The notes beneath the pieces are model-generated. The model ran no database searches. It saw only the letters and a program-made list of their open reading frames with translations, and had not been told where the DNA came from. 64,000 nucleotides of DNA from Pampus argenteus (lineage: Eukaryota > Chordata > Actinopteri > Scombriformes > Stromateidae): NCBI GenBank assembly GCA_036937835.1, contig CM072876.1:9365501-9429500 (forward strand), given 5' to 3'. Below are positions 22,754 through 35,360 of this stretch, piece by piece. Every line of letters begins with the position of its first letter. Within the stretch, counting starts at the first letter, position 1. A program made the translations under genes and the position numbers.

Positions 22754-24532
22754 CTGACAGGAGGTCAGAGCGGGGTCGCGGCTGAGTCGAAGGTCAAAAG
22801 TCACTTAGGAGTGAGCAAGCACAGAGAGACAGAGAGAGAGACAGAGAGAGAGAGAGAGGGGGCAGTCTCTATGACCTGACTACTGCCCTCCTCACTCTCG
22901 CACGACGCCAGCCACACCACCGGGTGGAGAGATGCACCCTGGCAAGGCGCTGGCCCATTCCCAAAGATGTCCGGAGAGGAGGAGGAGGACGATGAGGAGG
23001 AGGCGGATGAACGGGGGTGCTGTAGGGAGCGATGAAAAAAAAAAGAGAAAGTTTTGTCAATAACACCAAACTGTTAATTCACTGCTTCTTTTCACATTCG
23101 AGCCCACAGGAATGCAGAAGCTACATGGTGCTCCTTTCAAACCCTCCTGCACCATATTCCCCCCCCGTATTATCATTCTGCCTACCTCCCATAAACACGC
23201 AGAAACAAAAGGCAGACAAGGCTGGCAGGATCACCAGCGATTTCAGCAGCAGCAGCACCAGCAGTGCCACAGCATTAGCAGAGGCAAGAATGGCACAGTA
23301 GCAGACAGCTTTATCCTATAGATACGACAGCTGTGCTCTTTGCAGCCGCATGAGGCCCAGCAGTCGGGCAAAGCTGGGAGACAGAGGCAAAGATGTAAAG
23401 CTATGGATGAATGGACATCAAACAGCAGAGCGCAGACATCCATCTGAACCCGGCAGCTGGCTTTGAGGAACTAATGGAGCTTCTAAGTCTCATATCTGCC
23501 TGTGTGGGAGGCCTTTCCTTTCCTTTTTATCTCTCCTCTCCCTCTCTCTATCTACGCATTGTAGCATACAGTATAGTAGTGTGTAAAAATCACACAGACG
23601 CAGTGGTGGTGCATATGCTTCTACAGACACACACACACACACACACACACACATACTTTTTAATCAGCTATTGCCACGATACAGAAAAAGAATACAAGCT
23701 GTAAACAAAACAACAAAAATGGTTAATTGCAACATCACGAAGAAGAAAATCCAACACACACACACACTCACACATGCACTGTGGTTTTAATGTTGAGACA
23801 GGTCTTTGGGGAACACTTTGAATACATCTCTAGGTTAGTCATCAGTTCCTAGCTTTCACGTCTGTGTGATGTGATGAGGAAAGAGCTTTGAATAATTAAA
23901 ACGGGTATATACACTATATCCCCCACCTGTTGTATATGGTATACACACCTAATCTAAAAACAATGAGCTTTAACCTGAGTGATTAAGTAAAGGTCAAAGT
24001 CACCAAAGGATCTCGAGTACAAAATAATGCTGTTTTTTATTCAAATAACTAAAAGCAGTGTCATTTTAAGGGTGGTGGTGACTTTGTTAAACAGGAACTA
24101 GACCACAAAACCAAAAAAAAAAAAAGAAAAGAAAAGGCCCCATACCTCCTTAGCAGGGAAAGAATAACCTCTTCCATACAGAAACAATGTCTAAAGTGGC
24201 AAACCATTACAAACACATTTTCATAATCATTCATTATCATCATCATCCAGAAAATTAATGTTTAGTAGAAGAGAAAGACACAAACAGGAGAGTGAAAAGA
24301 CCAAAAGCAAAACCACAGCACAACAACGCTCCAGTGATCAGAGCAGGAGGGAGAAAAAAAAAGGAGAAGGGAGAAGGAGGAGGAGTAAAGATGTAGTGGA
24401 TGTGTTGCTTCTTGTCCTGGGCTCTGGCAATATGCTGTTGATAGTCAGCTTGGACCCTGGCCCAGATTCCTCTCTACCCTGACTGGAAAAACAGAGCACA
24501 CCTGACACAAGTATGCACCACAAGGGAGTAAA

Positions 24533-24568
<36 letters not shown>

Positions 24569-25198
24569 AGGCCGAGTGAGCGGGAGAAAAGGGCACAGGA
24601 CTAAGTCTTGAATGAAAGAGGGCAAGAAGCTGCAAACCGCTGTCTTACAGCCGTGTTGTTTTGGTCCAACTTGAATCACATTTGCTGCTTCATATTTGGC
24701 TTTTGTAACAGCCGTGCCCCTTTAAAAGTCACTTTGCATTCCTTACTGCTGAATCCATGTGAGACAGCACACTGTAATGTGCCATCATCTAATTCATGTG
24801 TTGTTGTTGTTGTTGTTTTTTTTTATAGGGCATTCATGCCAAACACAAAAATACAGAGCGATCAAACCACAGCAAGTGAATAATTAGGCTACTATGGGTG
24901 AGTAAACCAGCTCTGCTTTAGGATATGAGGCCCGCCATAACCCCAGCCGTCACCTGACCTGAACCACAACCTCTCTGACCCCTCCCCTCTTGCACTGATT
25001 TAAGGGAAGTGGCATCACGAGCTGACGGTAAAAAAAAAAAAAAAAACCCCGAAAGGCCAAAAGCAAAAATGTTCCCAAGCACACACAGATTACTGTCAAC
25101 AACAAGTATACAGATAAACACACAAAAAACACAAATAAAGACGCATACTTTCACTGTGTAGTGTACAAACATAGACATGCATGAACAGGGCACACACC

Positions 25199-25232
<34 letters not shown>

Positions 25233-28185
25233 GATCACAACACACCCACCAGGTTCTTCAGAGGTTAGCCAAGGGACCAGACAGCAGTTAGAGCAACTCT
25301 AAACTAGTAATCAGTGGCATGGTTAGAAGTGTGTGGTTGACTAAAGCCAGACAGACAGACAGACAGACAGACGGACAGACAATAGTTTGGGACCGAACCC
25401 ACTCCTCGATGCAAAAAAAAACAAAACACTGCTTCAACGCCACTACAGCACAGCAGCAGCAACATTCTCTCCTGACCGTCGTGTTTATTTCCAGCATGCA
25501 AAAACAGCATATACGTTTATGAATTCGCACGTAGTAATTTTGTGGCACGGGGAGAGAGCGAGAGGGAAAACTGAGGGAAAGAGAGTTGTTTTTCTTTTTC
25601 AGGGTAGCAAGCATTGACTAAATATATATGAAACCATTCTCAATCTTTTGTTGTGTGTTTTTTTTTTTTCGTCCCCCCAAGAATGGTGCGGCGAGGGGCA
25701 AAAAGGTGGGGAAAAAACGAGAGAGAGAGAGGGGCTTTTAACTTTTTTTTCCTTGTCATTGTGTGTTTCTGTGTGTTTACCACAAGTATATCGTTTTTCA
25801 TTACTGTTTACAGATGCATTGTGTAATGTTTTTTTTTGTTTTTTTTTTTTACAAATCAATCAAGATTAAAGATCATGCAAGAGCCACAAAGTTCATTCAT
25901 AAAACTAAATTACAGGAGATTAGTGTGACAGACCTGCATACTTTCGAGTGAACACTAGATTAATAAACCCGTGTGCCACCATGTGTATCTGGACAAACAG
26001 TGCCGAGTGCTCTGTCGTCATGTTGCAGATTCATTTTATCAAGCATTTTTGTGCTTGTGCGTCACAAAAAAAATGCCAACATGACAAATTTAAACGAAGG
26101 CGGCTGACTGATTATACCGAGCATGTTGTAATTTGTGTAGTTGGTAAATCTTAAATGCCTGTGTTTGGTATAAAGTTGTGCTTTTCTTGGGTTTCTACGG
26201 TTGTCATTCTCAAAATCATAATCTGGTGAGGATGTTATTTTCCTGAAACATCCGGCTGTGACACTGACATCTCTGTTGGTAAAACGTATGGTCACCAACT
26301 AGAAATGAGAAGCCTACTTTTGTCTACCGCCGACTCGTTGTTTCAAAAAATGACCACAAATGTCGAGCGGTAACTAACGCTCGACAGGCCCAGCAACAGG
26401 CGAAAGGTCAACTGATGCTATGTGTTAACAGCTGGCAAAAGAATAAAAAAAATGAGCTTAAAAAACAATGTTGACACAGGTTTCCCCCCCTCAGGCTGTG
26501 ATGTTTTGCAGCCAGTCACCTCTCTACCCACTCAGGTGTGGATTCAGCACACGGAGGCCACCTGAGAATTAATCAAAACATGCTGTGACAAACACCACAG
26601 CCAGACGGGCAGGCAGCATTACACAACGAAAACACAGCCGGCCCTGTTGCATTTAGTTGCTCATTGACTCTAAACACCGCTGAAAATCACAATAAATGAA
26701 CACGGATGAACATCTGTAGCTTTTTAAAAATCAAAAAGCTACTTAGTTGTGCATAAGCATTTCACCATGCAAACACAGAGTTGTCTGTACAGCTGCAGAT
26801 CTGTGTATATACTCTCTCTCTCTCTGTCTCTCTCTCTCTCACTCTCAGGGCAGTGAGTCTGTCAATTTGCTCCATTCACATCCACACAATAGCAGGAACA
26901 AAACAGCACTTTGTCGCCTACTGCTAAGACCATTAGACACAGGCCGCCGAGAACTGAGGACGCAAGTGTAGCGTGTGTAACTCAATCAATCTGATCTGCG
27001 TTGCTTGTCTCTGTCTCAAATACCACCACCACCACCCCTCCTGTTACACATGAGCGCTGTAGGAAAACAAACGGGTTAAGTACTTCACAGCCTGTAACTA
27101 CTCTTACTCCAAGCGTTTGTTTCTACTAGTCCAAACCAGGCTCGGATCAAATGGGTGAGGGTGTAAATCCAGTATCGTTTACACGCTGTAGACTCAGATT
27201 GTTTGTTCTGACAATGGAAAACAAACTTTAAAATGTATTTCACAAAAGGTCCAAATTAATTATTACACTCACAGTGCTCACAGAATAGTCAGATTTGGTC
27301 TGATATTTCCCTTCAAAAAGCTTTTTGGGATTTTGATCCTCTTTTTGGCCGGTTGGTTTACTGTGCAGCTCAGTCTATGTTTTAGGTAAACACGGCCGTG
27401 GGGCACACACACACATTCCTGGACATATGCAGCTGAAGTGTGCTGGAATAACAGCAGCTCCTGGGAGCAGACCCTGGATCAGACTTTATTCTCCTGCCGT
27501 AGAAAGACACAACAGTAACCTGATGGAGCCTCGCTTCACAATTCGCCGGATTGTAAAACACAAACTTTGCTGTAGTTTTTGTAACTTAAAAAAAAATTTC
27601 ATACACACGAACCTGCACACACAGAAATTGTCTCAGCATGCCTAAAGCACAGCAGGACACACTACTACAGTCCTATTTGTTATCCAACACTCTGGCCATG
27701 TCGGTTTCTGTCAGACCCAGACGACTATATGTGTGTGTGTGTGTGTGCGTGTGTGTGTGTGTGTGTATGTGTGTGTGTGTGTATAAAGAAAAATACAGTA
27801 GACTTAACACCCCCCCCCCACCACAAAGGAATGAACACTCATACAATATACTGTACATGATACTGTATGATCCCAGACACAGACACTCACACACAAACAT
27901 TAGCAGCTGCAAACAGATGGTGGAGCCGGGCGACCAGGCTGTGTGTTTGCGACAAGCGCATCTGCTGTTTCACTTTCCAGCTCGCTCTTTTTTCTTTTTT
28001 TTTCCTCTCTAGCTAGGTCCATATCTGAGACAAAGACACACACACATACACACACTCACACACACACTCAAGCATACATATATTCTCTCTACTACATGAG
28101 AACACAGAGACGGTGACAAACACATTGAGCGGAGAGTGTTCGCACAGAGGTGACATCCAGACAGCAAAGGAGCCTTGTCTGTAGC

Positions 28186-28188
<3 letters not shown>

Positions 28189-28236
<48 letters not shown>

Positions 28237-28301
28237 TCTCCTTCCCTGCCTCCCCCTTTATCTCTGTCAGACAGACACACACACACACACACACACACAC
28301 A
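28189..28301. repeat. paired (CA)n microsatellites
   Basis: CA runs at 28189-28233 and 28275-28301, separated by about 40 bp of CT-rich sequence, in proposed ptpn14 intron 1. Confidence 0.95.
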
Positions 28302-30229
28302 TTTTTGCACAGATCCAGTGGTTTAAATGGGGATGGAAAGTATATTAAAAAGTAATACATCTGCACACAGAAACCAAGCATATTTCAGAGATTGTACATT
28401 AAAATATGAAAAATGAGAGCAGAATTTTTATGTGTAGGTTCTACTCAAGAAAAACAGCATGTTTATATATGTAAATATATATTATATTTCATGCTTCTGT
28501 GAATACCCTGCTACTATAAATCTTCCACTTGCAGACGATAACTTAAACTAATCTTGGCTTTGTGCAGGCATGCAGCATGTACTGCAAATTTCTTGTCATC
28601 CCAAGCAATGAGATGCAGCCTATCTGCACATTTTTAATTGCACGTTGGGGTAGATAAAATTCAAAAACATCTGGGCCAATAATTCTCTCTCTGTTTTATC
28701 TTATAATGCATCCAGATGATTTGTAGCAGCAGGTAAACATACTCTCCTGCAAATGCTAATTTCTCAACTTCTACTGCTGTGTAGTCACCCTTTAGACTGA
28801 GTTATGACTTCAGACAGAAGTAAAAGACACAGGAGTGTAAAAAGACACCACAGAGAAAATCAACAAGATCTAAATGCTGCTATTAGAATACAGAATACAT
28901 TCACTTAAATATAACCAAAGAAACTGCAAGGAAACAACATAAATGTGTGCTCAGGAGCTGTAGCAATGTGCCTTAGTTGACAGTAATAGATAGAGCATTT
29001 CAGCCTGGCATAGCCTTCATCTAAACACTGTCAAGAGAACATGAAGAAGGGGGAGGATCAAAGCGGTATAAGCTTAACACTGGCCAGAGATTGGTTTTCC
29101 ACACCAAGAATGACGCAGCACTGCCGACTTGTCCTGCAGCATTGAAATCTGGGGATTGATGTCATGGAGGGAGAGAGTGAGTCTGGATATATGATGGAGA
29201 GTAATAGCAGGGGGAAACAGCATTGTGTGTATTCTAAATGGACACAAAGTGCTGGTGACTTCCTGCATCTGAATGAGAAAATAAAGGCTTTAGATAAGCA
29301 AGGATATGGAGGACGAGATGTGACATCTGGCTTTATCAGGCTCCTATCATGTTGGTACAGTTGGTCAGGAGACGAGGGGGGTTGGAAGGGGAGAAGGAGC
29401 AGTGAGGCTGATAGCGGTGGCTCTTCACTTCAACAACAGAAACATGGGACCAACAACCATCAGCCACCATGTCTGTCCCAGCCAAACCACAGCACTGTTC
29501 ACATTTTCCGATGCCCCCCCCCCCCCCCCTCCTCCTCCTACTGGGAACCACATACGCACATATACAATGCTACACACACATGCTCAATCAGGCTCTAACA
29601 CACACACACACATAAACACACAAGGCCTTCAATAGCACTGGGTTTACAGGCCTATGAAAACAGCAACACATTTGGTTTTGCTACTGTTTACATCCGGCTG
29701 ACGCACGTAATGGCTGCAAGGAAAGGAAAATTCACACATTTTAAACTTGACATCAAATGGAAAATTTCTCTACTTGATGCTCTTTCAGGGAGAAAAAAAA
29801 ATACCCTTAAAAATGTGGTGCCTGAACATATGTGAGCCACATCGTGAAAGCAAGTCACATGTTTCTAAATTTTGGCCTGAGCGGAGAGAGAAAGAGGGGG
29901 GGGGGGGGGGTGTCAGCAGTGATTGACAGATCGCCCGTATAACACCTGGAAGGTGGAGTGTGGGAGAGTTGGGCAGGTTGCGGCATGCTCTCTGCTCTGT
30001 TGTTGTCTGCCGGGCTGCTAGAGAGCAAAGCGCTAACTTACACAACTCAGAGGTCCTTTAACAAAAGCATCTCTGCAGGACTGAATACACTCACCACACA
30101 CTAGTGATGGCAGTTATGAGCCAGATCGCATGACTTAGGTTACTCGGTTTATCTATGAAATAATCACTAGGATAATGATAGGGTAAGATCTGAATCAGAT
30201 TCAAACTCACACATCCTACCAATGTTAGG

Positions 30230-30305
30230 TTTAGCAGTACTAAATGACTCATGTTACTAGACTAATGTTTAGCAGTACTAAATGACTCATGTTACTAGAC
30301 TAATG
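30230..30305. repeat. exact 38-bp tandem duplication
   Basis: Unit 30230-30267, beginning TTTAGCAGTACTAAATG, is repeated without change at 30268-30305. Perfect identity suggests a recent event or an assembly artefact. It lies in proposed ptpn14 intron 1. Confidence 0.9.
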
Positions 30306-30835
30306 TCGATGCTCTGCATTGTAAATATTATACAATCGGACACCATATATCGCTTTGCTTGGGATCGGAGCCCCGGGAGAATTCCTGGAGGCCTGACAAG
30401 ATGATTGAAACTGTTGGGAATGTCAGGAAAGTGTTAAAAATGCTAAATGAAACGGATAAATCAAAGAAAGAACAACACAGGGCAGCTACAGGCCTGAGGA
30501 ACCGTAGACTGTCAGGCCCCCAGCCTGCTTTTAACTTGATGGTATAATCTGTCTGTCATCACACGTACCTTCACCCAGCTTGAGCATTATATATTATTTT
30601 TGCTTAACATTATATTTTTTTTAGAAGTTGCCGCTCTCCTGAAGTCATTTTGAAATTGCTTTTGGTCCAAAATCCAAAAGATATTTAATTTAGATATTTA
30701 AACTCAAATGATCAGTAAATCGTTAAATCAGAGAAGTTAAAATCAGTAAATGTTTCTGCAAGATAAACGATTAAATCGATCAACAGAAGTGTTGTCAATT
30801 AATTTACTGTCAACTTATAAATAGTGTCAGTGAGG

Positions 30836-30990
30836 GCTGGGCGATATGGACATCACAATATCACTATATTTTTTACCAAATGCCAATATTGATATTGCTA
30901 CCGTATATATATATGTAATTTGTCCTATCATCTTTTTAACGATAAGTTATAAAGATAAGTCAAAAAAATTTTATCAACAATTTTGACAAC
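30836..30990. mobile_element. fragment of GGGCTGGGCGATATGG-type fish repeat
   Basis: Begins GAGGGCTGGGCGATATGGAC followed by AATATCAC/ATATTG motifs, a familiar repeat start in teleost introns (from memory). The far end is not clear, so the boundary is approximate. Confidence 0.4.
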
Positions 30991-31642
30991 TGAATTGTGC
31001 ATCGCAAACAACTCAGTATCACAAATTCATCATGTTATCATTCAATTTGTAAGAAAGAAAAAGAGCCTGTTCCACTTTTTAACGTTTGCAGCAGCAGCTG
31101 CTGCTTCGCTGCAGAACAAGTGAATCTCAAGTTGACTTTGAGGGAATTATTTACATTTCTTGGCCTTCAGTTAAACGTTTACAGCAAAAACAACAATAAC
31201 CACCGCAGCTTATTTTTCCTCTGCCCCTTGCTGTGCTAAAGCATGAAAAACTCTCGACCAAGATTACAGGTATGTTGGCCTCACATAGTCATCAAATTGG
31301 CCCCTTAGACCATTTGAATGACCACTGGAGACACAAACACTTTTACATACAGTCTCACATTACGTTGTAAACACCTATTATAATCTTAGCATTGCTGACG
31401 TTAAACACGACATACTTATTCATACACGCTGTGATCAGACACAGATATTCATTGAATTACTCTGGCTTGGACCAGGAGGTGATGGGGAGCATGGATGAAG
31501 GCTACGACAGAGACAGCTACTCTGACTTTTGGTCCTTTAAATTCTCCACCAGTGTTTTAAAAGCTGCCGTGTACTCCCAAGCCACTTGCTCTGGCACCGT
31601 ATAATTTACACAGCATGCCTTTGAGCTTATAAAGACAGCCAG

Positions 31643-31681
<39 letters not shown>

Positions 31682-31852
31682 GCCTACGCCTCCTGCAGCT
31701 ATGCTATATTTTATTTGCCTTTACAAAACTATCCCCTTTTTTTTTTGTTGCATGTCCAAACACATCTGTAACATACATATTCACACAAATATGTAGGCCT
31801 ACGCACATGCAGGCAAGGGTGTGAGCATAAGGACAAAACAGCTCAGCAACAA

Positions 31853-31880
31853 AACCTGGTGATAATGTCATCACCAGGTT
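31853..31880. repeat. 11-bp perfect hairpin
   Basis: Arms AACCTGGTGAT (31853-31863) and ATCACCAGGTT (31870-31880) flank loop AATGTC. Small, intronic, and of unknown significance. Confidence 0.8.
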
Positions 31881-32470
31881 ATGTAATGCTGTTTCTGAGA
31901 TGAACACAAGTGCAGCTCTCACCCCAGGTCTCTTTTTACACCTGAATGACCACTAAAATGTAAAAAAAAAAATGTCATCTATAAGTCAAGTAGAGCAGAG
32001 ATGAGATACTTCAGGTGTTGCAGGCTCTGCCAGGCCCATTTGGCCCCTGGAAAATGCCTAAAAAGCTGGATCCTTGAGGGTCTACCAACTCATGAGGTCC
32101 ATTAAGACAAGACCAGAACTATAATTTCACTATTACCTCATTAACTCTGGAGAATGTTAAAAGACTGATCTGATTACAGGAAACTGTTATCCAGGCGTCA
32201 CCTACAGGTTAATTAGTAGCCTAAAAACCTAAAACCACGTCTTATCAAATGGAGAAGGTGACTTGGGGCTCTGTATTTTAATGTAGTGGGGAGGGGGGGG
32301 GCTTGCCATGAACATATATGGGATCCCCTGTCTGCCCTACGTGGCCCTGCCATTTGGCCTACATTTTTTAGCACGTCTGATTGGGACTTTTAAAGTTCCC
32401 CTACTTCAAGAGCGTCCAGACGCTGGGAGAACAAAGCTGAGTTTGAGGACCATTTGCTAGAAGAACTCAC

Positions 32471-32822
32471 CCTTGATGTTGCGCTACATGCCGATTTCTG
32501 ATCCTCGTTGGAGAAACTCCTCTTCACTCGACGGCGTTGAACCTCACAGCAAACAGATAATCCCCATTACGTCTGTTTTCCTAAGTATAATCCCCCGACA
32601 CGCAAAACAAAATCTTTACAGACTCTTGAATCATATGAACGCAACACTTTTTTTTTTCTTTTTTTTTAGAACAAACAAAAAAAAAGAAAAGTCGCAGAGG
32701 AAGTCGCAAACTCAGTCCTGTTGCTGTTTTAAGTTTTCTATGTTTTTTGGGGGGAGTTTTTCACGAGCGCAAAAAGTTGAAAAAAAAACAGTCGTAATAG
32801 TTTTCTAACAACGACGTGGTCT
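32471..32822 (-). other. proposed non-coding first exon of ptpn14
   Basis: On the minus strand this block ends at a strong donor, AAGG|GTGAGT (GT at 32470-32469), which is what the coding exon's upstream acceptor requires. A TATA-like and a CCAAT-type element lie just upstream at suitable spacing. It contains three short upstream ORFs: 32581-32634 (17 codons), 32544-32567 (7 codons) and a minimal ATG-TAG at 32484-32489. The right end is an estimate of the transcription start. No transcript evidence is available. Confidence 0.45.
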
Positions 32823-32849
32823 TCTTCTCTCGCTGGGACGTTTGGTATG

Positions 32850-32878
32850 TTTATAGTAGTGGTCCCCCCTAGTCCAAT
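32850..32878 (-). promoter_or_regulatory. candidate ptpn14 promoter (TATA-like and CCAAT)
   Basis: Read on the minus strand, CTATAAAC (TATAAA at 32850-32855) lies about 20 bp downstream of an inverted CCAAT box (CCAAT on plus at 32874-32878). Together they predict initiation near 32820, just upstream of the proposed first exon with its strong splice donor. Confidence 0.4.
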
Positions 32879-33439
32879 GGAGGCGGACAGGACAGGACAG
32901 GAGAGAGAGAGGGAGACAGAGACAGAGAGAGAGAGAGACGGAGGAGCAAATGCTGCATTCAAAATCTGCAGAGAAAATCAGAATCACGAAAGTACAAGGA
33001 GGCGCATTGATTTCCAAATCCGAGTGGTCACGAGTGATTAAAAGGACAGTAACACAGATATATGGTGTTTGTTTTTCATACTTTTATCTAATCTTTGAAT
33101 TTTCTGCCCCTTTATAAATGACTTCTAATTTACTTAATTTACTTCTATAAATTATTCAAATAAAACATGGGGGAAAAAATCATCTCAATCTCTATTATTG
33201 AATTGCTCAACGCTGATGGAAAATAAGTGCAAGAGCTCAAGTATTGAATTTAGGAGGGACTTTAGTATTAGATATTATGTAAAAAATGTATAATCAACAG
33301 CTAAAATACGATATGATGAGTTTTTGTTATTTGCCCTGCCCAGCAGTCTATGGATAGGTGTACAGTAGCCTAATTATGATATATATTTATATTTATATGT
33401 GTGCGTGCGGGCGTTTGTCGATTAGTACCCAACAGAAAT

Positions 33440-33620
33440 GATTAAAATGCGTGGATGACGTCCGAAAACGCCTGCAGAGCTCAGACTTCGCAGCCCCGGC
33501 GGTGACCGTGAAGGCAGCAGCGGGTCCAGATGCCTCCGGTGCGCCGTCCCCTCTGCTCTGACATCAGACCGGAGGAATCTGAGGAATGCCGGGCTCCTGG
33601 GAGAAGTCCTTCTCGTTTAA
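33440..33620. promoter_or_regulatory. CpG-rich block upstream of ptpn14
   Basis: A local GC/CpG-rich island in AT-rich surroundings, including a CRE-like TGACGTCC (33456-33463) and several CG dinucleotides. It lies about 0.6 kb upstream of the proposed ptpn14 start and could be part of its promoter or an alternative first exon, though no convincing splice donor was found within it. Confidence 0.35.
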
Positions 33621-35313
33621 TGGTTTTCCAGGGGCCACAGAGGTGACTAAACGTCGAACAAAGGAGGTCCCCTCACATATTTATGTCTCCCTTTTTGCCT
33701 TTTGGCCGTGCATGAGCTGTAACCTCTGTGGGGCAATTTATTTGCATAACCTACATTTTTACAACATGTAGGCTGTAAGCAACTGTGAATATTCTTTTAC
33801 ACATTTCGTAGCATATTTTAATATTAGAACTTAATAAGATTATCCCAAGACTGTTTATCAGTTAATTATAATGGGGGGGGGGGGGTTCAGTTTCTTAAAA
33901 CATCCAGAAACAATACAAAGGACATGGCAGCAGTGTCCTACAGACCTGAAAGTAATAGCTGTACATTATCATAATGCATTTTATTATTTGTATGGCCTAA
34001 CACAGTCTACTAATGATCATATGTTTCTGTTTTTATTTTTTATGTTCCCTTCTTCAACCACGATTATATATTTAATTTTCTGCAATATACTGTCACCCAC
34101 CTGCTGTTATGTGTCCCTGTCAGAATTCATGGTGTCTTATTATACATTTACAAGTATTACAGGAGGTTATTAATTAATAAAGTATGAAGATATCCTAAGA
34201 ACATTTAATGACACCACAGGAGAGTAAAAAAAAATTTTTTTTTTTTTAAAGAATTACCATTAAGAGCCCCTACAAGTTTATTAAAGGGATATTAGAAGTG
34301 ATCTTCTGTGGTGTAAAACTATTTTTATATAACTATAAAGATTATTGTGTTTCTCCTACGTTCTTATTTATCTTTACTGATTCCAAACTTATGTTTACAC
34401 ACAAAGTGGACATTTCTTAAATAAACCAAAGCTAAATTTCTGCTATGTGATTAATTTGTGGTGGACTTTAATGATGAGGACCAAGCTTGTAGTGAATAAC
34501 AGTTCAACACTCAGCAGAATAAAGACAACCAGGCCTTATTTGTGACCAAATTGCAGCCTCTTGTGGCCAGCAGCTCACAGCAGCAGCAATAATGAGCATG
34601 AGAAAACCAGCATGTCAACCAACAGGACCTTAAACTCCAACCTCAGAACAGCCAGAACAGCCCTGACTAAAACTGATTATCATTATAATGAAAACAACAC
34701 ACATTAATTTGGCTTTTATTTTATGTTTTGTTGTTTGTTTGTTTTTTGTTGTTGTTGTCTTTAAAATAGTCTGCAGGGTATGCTGATTGTCACATTAAGT
34801 TTTAATCTACTTTTTTTTTTTATATATGTCCCAGTAACAGGAAATTCCTGAGGACAGTTAGTTGGACAGCATGTGCAAATTGACTTTAATGAGTTGGGAT
34901 AGTTAGAAGGAAACATTTTAATACAGATAGAAGGCACTGTAAACTCAATGTAACCATCACACCAGGTTGATGCTACCCTATATATAATGTAAAAACAATA
35001 GCCAGCTGGTAGAAAACCTTTGAAATGGTTGCTATGCACAAGGTGAAGCTACATAAGGGTTTTTTTTATGTCAGTCTTTAAGACTTTCACCAGTAACACA
35101 TGCAGAAATTAATCAGAGAGGATCATAATTTCTGCACCAACAGAGGCCTCAGAATGCAATGCAAATAACCCAAAAGACATGTTGATTTTTCAGACAGGGA
35201 TTCGATTCTGCTGCTCACTTTCTAAAATGCCCAGCTAAAAAAATCTAGGATAAGTTAGAGAAATGGATGCAACAAACAAGCCCTGCAAAGGACATAAGTA
35301 ATCTACATTGTAG

Positions 35314-35360
35314 ACGCCCTTTAGTAAACTTGTATATCCTACAAGTTTACTGAAGGGCGT
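35314..35360. repeat. 21-bp near-perfect inverted repeat, 5-nt loop
   Basis: Arms 35314-35334 and 35340-35360 pair at 20 of 21 positions; the exception would be a G-U wobble in RNA. Loop TATCC. Intergenic, flanked by no detectable transposon ends. Confidence 0.85.

Larger units (their letters stand above)
22754..32470. other. proposed ptpn14 intron 1 (9.7 kb)
   Basis: Lies between the coding-start exon and the proposed non-coding first exon. No coding exon recognised. Rich in CA/GT tracts (23.6, 24.5, 25.2, 27.7, 28.2, 31.6 kb) and mononucleotide runs (C at 29514-29529, G at 29896-29910). It holds a 38-bp exact tandem duplication at 30230-30305, a repeat fragment near 30.84 kb and a short hairpin at 31853-31880. 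Confidence 0.6.

Noticed and set aside
22881..23020. GC-rich block just upstream of the ptpn14 start exon as its first exon
   Set aside because: A splice acceptor sits two bases before the ATG, so this block would be intron. It also holds no good minus-strand donor, unlike the site at 32471.
27638..28381. Several open frames of 60-124 residues around 28 kb
   Set aside because: All are Cys-Val or Thr-His repeats translated from CA/GT microsatellites.
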